Positions 6,165 to 7,748 of a stretch of DNA of 7,748 nucleotides are shown here, one piece after another. The notes under the pieces were generated by a model, which saw nothing but the letters and a program-made list of their open reading frames with translations, made no database searches and was not told the DNA's origin. Every line of letters starts with the position of its first letter. The first letter of the stretch is position 1. The translations under genes were made by a program, and so were the position numbers. Source of the DNA: Desulfocapsa sp. (GTDB taxonomy: Bacteria; Desulfobacterota; Desulfobulbia; Desulfobulbales; Desulfocapsaceae); contig JAOZLM010000100.1 in assembly GCA_029934815.1 (NCBI GenBank), forward strand, positions 1 through 7,748, in the 5' to 3' direction.

Positions 6165-7432
6165 TGCAGTAAGTGAACCTTTACAATTGTGTTTTCGTGA
6201 ATCCCTTGCGCATCTTCGGGGATAAGAAAATATCCGTGGGCGCGGGAAAGGGTCGAAATAGAACCGGATTTACCAAGCACCGGTGTGGCCAGTGGTAACG
6301 TATCGTGCTGTTTTGTGAGTTGTACCCGGACAAGATCAAGCCGTCCGGCAGCGGAGTTGATGTTTCTATCCAATGTGGCTGCAACAGTCGCTTTGTTTTC
6401 TGCTGTAATTTCTGATAATCCTGCAAATGAACGCAAGGCAGGTTTTACAAAAAATTCAAAACAGACCATGGCAGATACTGGATGACCGGGAAGGCCGAAT
6501 ATTGCAGTGCTGTTTGTAAGGCCAATAATGATGGGTTTACCTGGCTTTAGTGCCACCCCATGCACAAGGATACCCGGCTGGCCGAGTTTATCGATCACCC
6601 GTTCTCCAAGATCACGCATTCCAACGGAACTTCCTCCTGAAAAGAGGACGATATTGTTTTCTTTTGTTGCCTGTTTAACCGTTGAAAAAAAGATATCTTC
6701 ATCGTCTGAAACAATGCCATAATCGGTTACTGCAGCGCCCAGACGTGTGCAGAGAGCGCCGAGGGTAACCCCATTAATATCCCGGATTTTACCCGGAGGC
6801 GGAGATTCCGACCAGGGCACAATTTCATCCCCTGTTGAAAGAATCCCAACCTGTGGTTTTGCAAAAACTTCAACTTCCGCAATACCCAAACCGGACAGCA
6901 GCCCTAAATCCTGTGGACGAAGCAAATGGCCTTTGGGGAGTGCCGGAGCATCTTTTTCAATGTCTTCACCCGTATTGATCAGACTGGTGCCAACACCCAC
7001 ACTTTTCACAATCTCAAGCATCTTTTCATCAACGGGGATGGTGTGTTCAAACATCACCACGGCATCACTGCCCGCAGGTAATAATCCGCCAGTGGCAATG
7101 CGAAAACATTTGCCTTTTGTGACAGTACCTTCCGGCATCTGACCCATGGCAACCTCACCATCTATTTCCAGATAGCAGGGCATGGAACTGCTGGCACCAA
7201 ATGTGTCTGCCGCACGAACGGCAAAGCCATCCATTGTTGATCTCGGATGAGCCGGTAAATCTTCCGGTGACTGAATGTCGCAGGCTAATACCCGGTCAAG
7301 GGCGTCGGGTAACGGACAGGTCGTTGTCTGCTTTGTGATTTTTGCAAGTTCGCTGAGAAGGATAGAGACAGCTTCATGCACCGGTGTCAGGCTGCTGCGC
7401 CCGAGCATGTCTTTTATGGCCTTAGTTGTCAT
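6161..7432 (-). CDS. moeA: MoeA, molybdopterin molybdenumtransferase (standalone)
   Basis: This 423-residue cytoplasmic enzyme catalyses metal insertion into adenylylated molybdopterin, the last common step of Mo/W cofactor synthesis. Length is usual for the family (about 400-420). Motifs in order: HPRSTMDGFAVRAADTF at 62-78 with D68; RIATGGLLPAGSDAVVMFE at 111-129; NTGEDI at 153-158; GILSTGDE at 196-203; FSGGSSVGMRD at 264-274; HGVALKPGKP at 291-300 with K296 and K299; FGLPGHPVSA at 312-321. C-terminal domain IV ends near the GSISTLSRAHGYFLIPE block at 390-406. The active-site set therefore looks intact. The ATG at 7432 overlaps the previous frame by 11 bases and has no clear ribosome binding site. 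An ATG at 7408 (residue 9), 13 bases past the upstream stop, is an alternative start. Pairing with a second, fused MoeA suggests division of labour, for example between Mo and W. Confidence 0.95.
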   Translation of the reverse strand: MTTKAIKDMLGRSSLTPVHEAVSILLSELAKITKQTTTCPLPDALDRVLACDIQSPEDLPAHPRSTMDGFAVRAADTFGASSSMPCYLEIDGEVAMGQMPEGTVTKGKCFRIATGGLLPAGSDAVVMFEHTIPVDEKMLEIVKSVGVGTSLINTGEDIEKDAPALPKGHLLRPQDLGLLSGLGIAEVEVFAKPQVGILSTGDEIVPWSESPPPGKIRDINGVTLGALCTRLGAAVTDYGIVSDDEDIFFSTVKQATKENNIVLFSGGSSVGMRDLGERVIDKLGQPGILVHGVALKPGKPIIIGLTNSTAIFGLPGHPVSAMVCFEFFVKPALRSFAGLSEITAENKATVAATLDRNINSAAGRLDLVRVQLTKQHDTLPLATPVLGKSGSISTLSRAHGYFLIPEDAQGIHENTIVKVHLLQ

Positions 7433-7748
7433 GGGAACGGTTGATGGTAAGGGCTATTTTTTTGTTTGCTGCAAGTGTCTCCAGCAAGGCTTCCATGGTC
7501 GTTTTCTGACCATCAATGACGATGTCCTGGATATCTTTGGCAAGGAATGGGCGGTAATTCAGGAATTTTTCAAGGGAATCAGACTGCATAAAACAACCAT
7601 TGGCAAGCAGCGCTTCTCCTCGTTCTTTTGCAATCACATTAAAAAGTTTCAGTCGAACTGTCAGCGAAGTTTGTACGGATGTGGCAGTTGTTTGCTTTGC
7701 TGTGCCTGTTCTAAGAGCCGCATGTATTCCGCCTTTACGGAAAATGGC
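7422..7748 (-). CDS. C-terminal part of an unidentified protein, cut by the window edge
   Basis: The frame is open from the window edge to TAA at 7424-7422, giving about 108 codons. A GTG at 7637 could start it, but it has no ribosome binding site and the frame stays open for the 37 codons upstream, so the true start is probably outside. Visible residues are mostly soluble, with a Thr/Ala/Gln-rich stretch (RTGTAKQTTATSVQTSLTV) and then RLKLFNVIAKERGEALL, NYRPFLAKDIQDIVIDG and a C-terminal helix around TTMEALLETLAANKKIALTI. RLKLF is reminiscent of the first strand of MoaD-like carriers, but there is no Gly-Gly tail, so I do not assign that family. Co-directional overlap with moeA suggests an operon partner in cofactor or AOR biology. 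I do not recognise it. Confidence 0.6.
   Translation of the reverse strand, partial: AIFRKGGIHAALRTGTAKQTTATSVQTSLTVRLKLFNVIAKERGEALLANGCFMQSDSLEKFLNYRPFLAKDIQDIVIDGQKTTMEALLETLAANKKIALTINRSHDN

Noticed and set aside
6747..7142. Plus-strand 131-codon open frame
   Set aside because: Fully antisense to conserved moeA motifs, with Ser/Pro-rich composition expected from the opposite strand.

Overview
The window looks like accessory DNA from an anaerobic, mesophilic Gram-negative bacterium. Every gene I can support lies on the minus strand, packed with 1-14 base junctions, so transcription runs from base 7748 towards base 1. The tungsten-type aldehyde:ferredoxin oxidoreductase, duplicated MoeA proteins, moderate GC and dispersed palindromic repeats suggest a Desulfobacterota-like sulfate reducer or syntroph. 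That taxonomic guess rests on gene content and repeat style only, not on a marker gene.

Region 1 (about 7748 to 4239) is a metal-insertion module. It holds the tail of an unidentified protein, a standalone MoeA (molybdopterin molybdenumtransferase), and a second MoeA fused at its C-terminus to a periplasmic-binding-protein-like domain. The junctions are an 11-base overlap and then an ATGA overlap.

Region 2 (4238 to 3892, 347 bases) is the only sizeable gap. It contains two perfect inverted repeats: a 27-bp arm repeat just beyond the moeA-PBP stop, and a 24-bp arm repeat in the leader of the next operon. A candidate minus-strand sigma70-like promoter lies between them.

Region 3 (3891 to 1) starts with an AOR-family tungsto-oxidoreductase preceded by a strong ribosome binding site. 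It is followed by a MoaD/ThiS-like sulfur carrier ending in Gly-Gly, a ThiF/MoeB-like E1 adenylating enzyme that overlaps the carrier's 3' end, a YbdG/MscM-type mechanosensitive channel in ATGA overlap, and the first codons of a further, probably membrane, protein at the edge.

Taken together this reads as a catalytic enzyme with a dedicated pterin-cofactor supply. MoaD plus ThiF would provide dithiolene sulfur and the two MoeA proteins would insert the metal, with the PBP-like domain a plausible oxyanion-selecting or sensing element. AOR would use the finished cofactor. The channel is an unexpected operon member. I did not find a wholly new system. The most notable points are the MoeA-PBP fusion paired with a plain MoeA, the nested non-ATG starts of the moaD-thiF pair, the C-x3-C-x3-C cluster spacing in AOR, and the channel tied to the cofactor operon.
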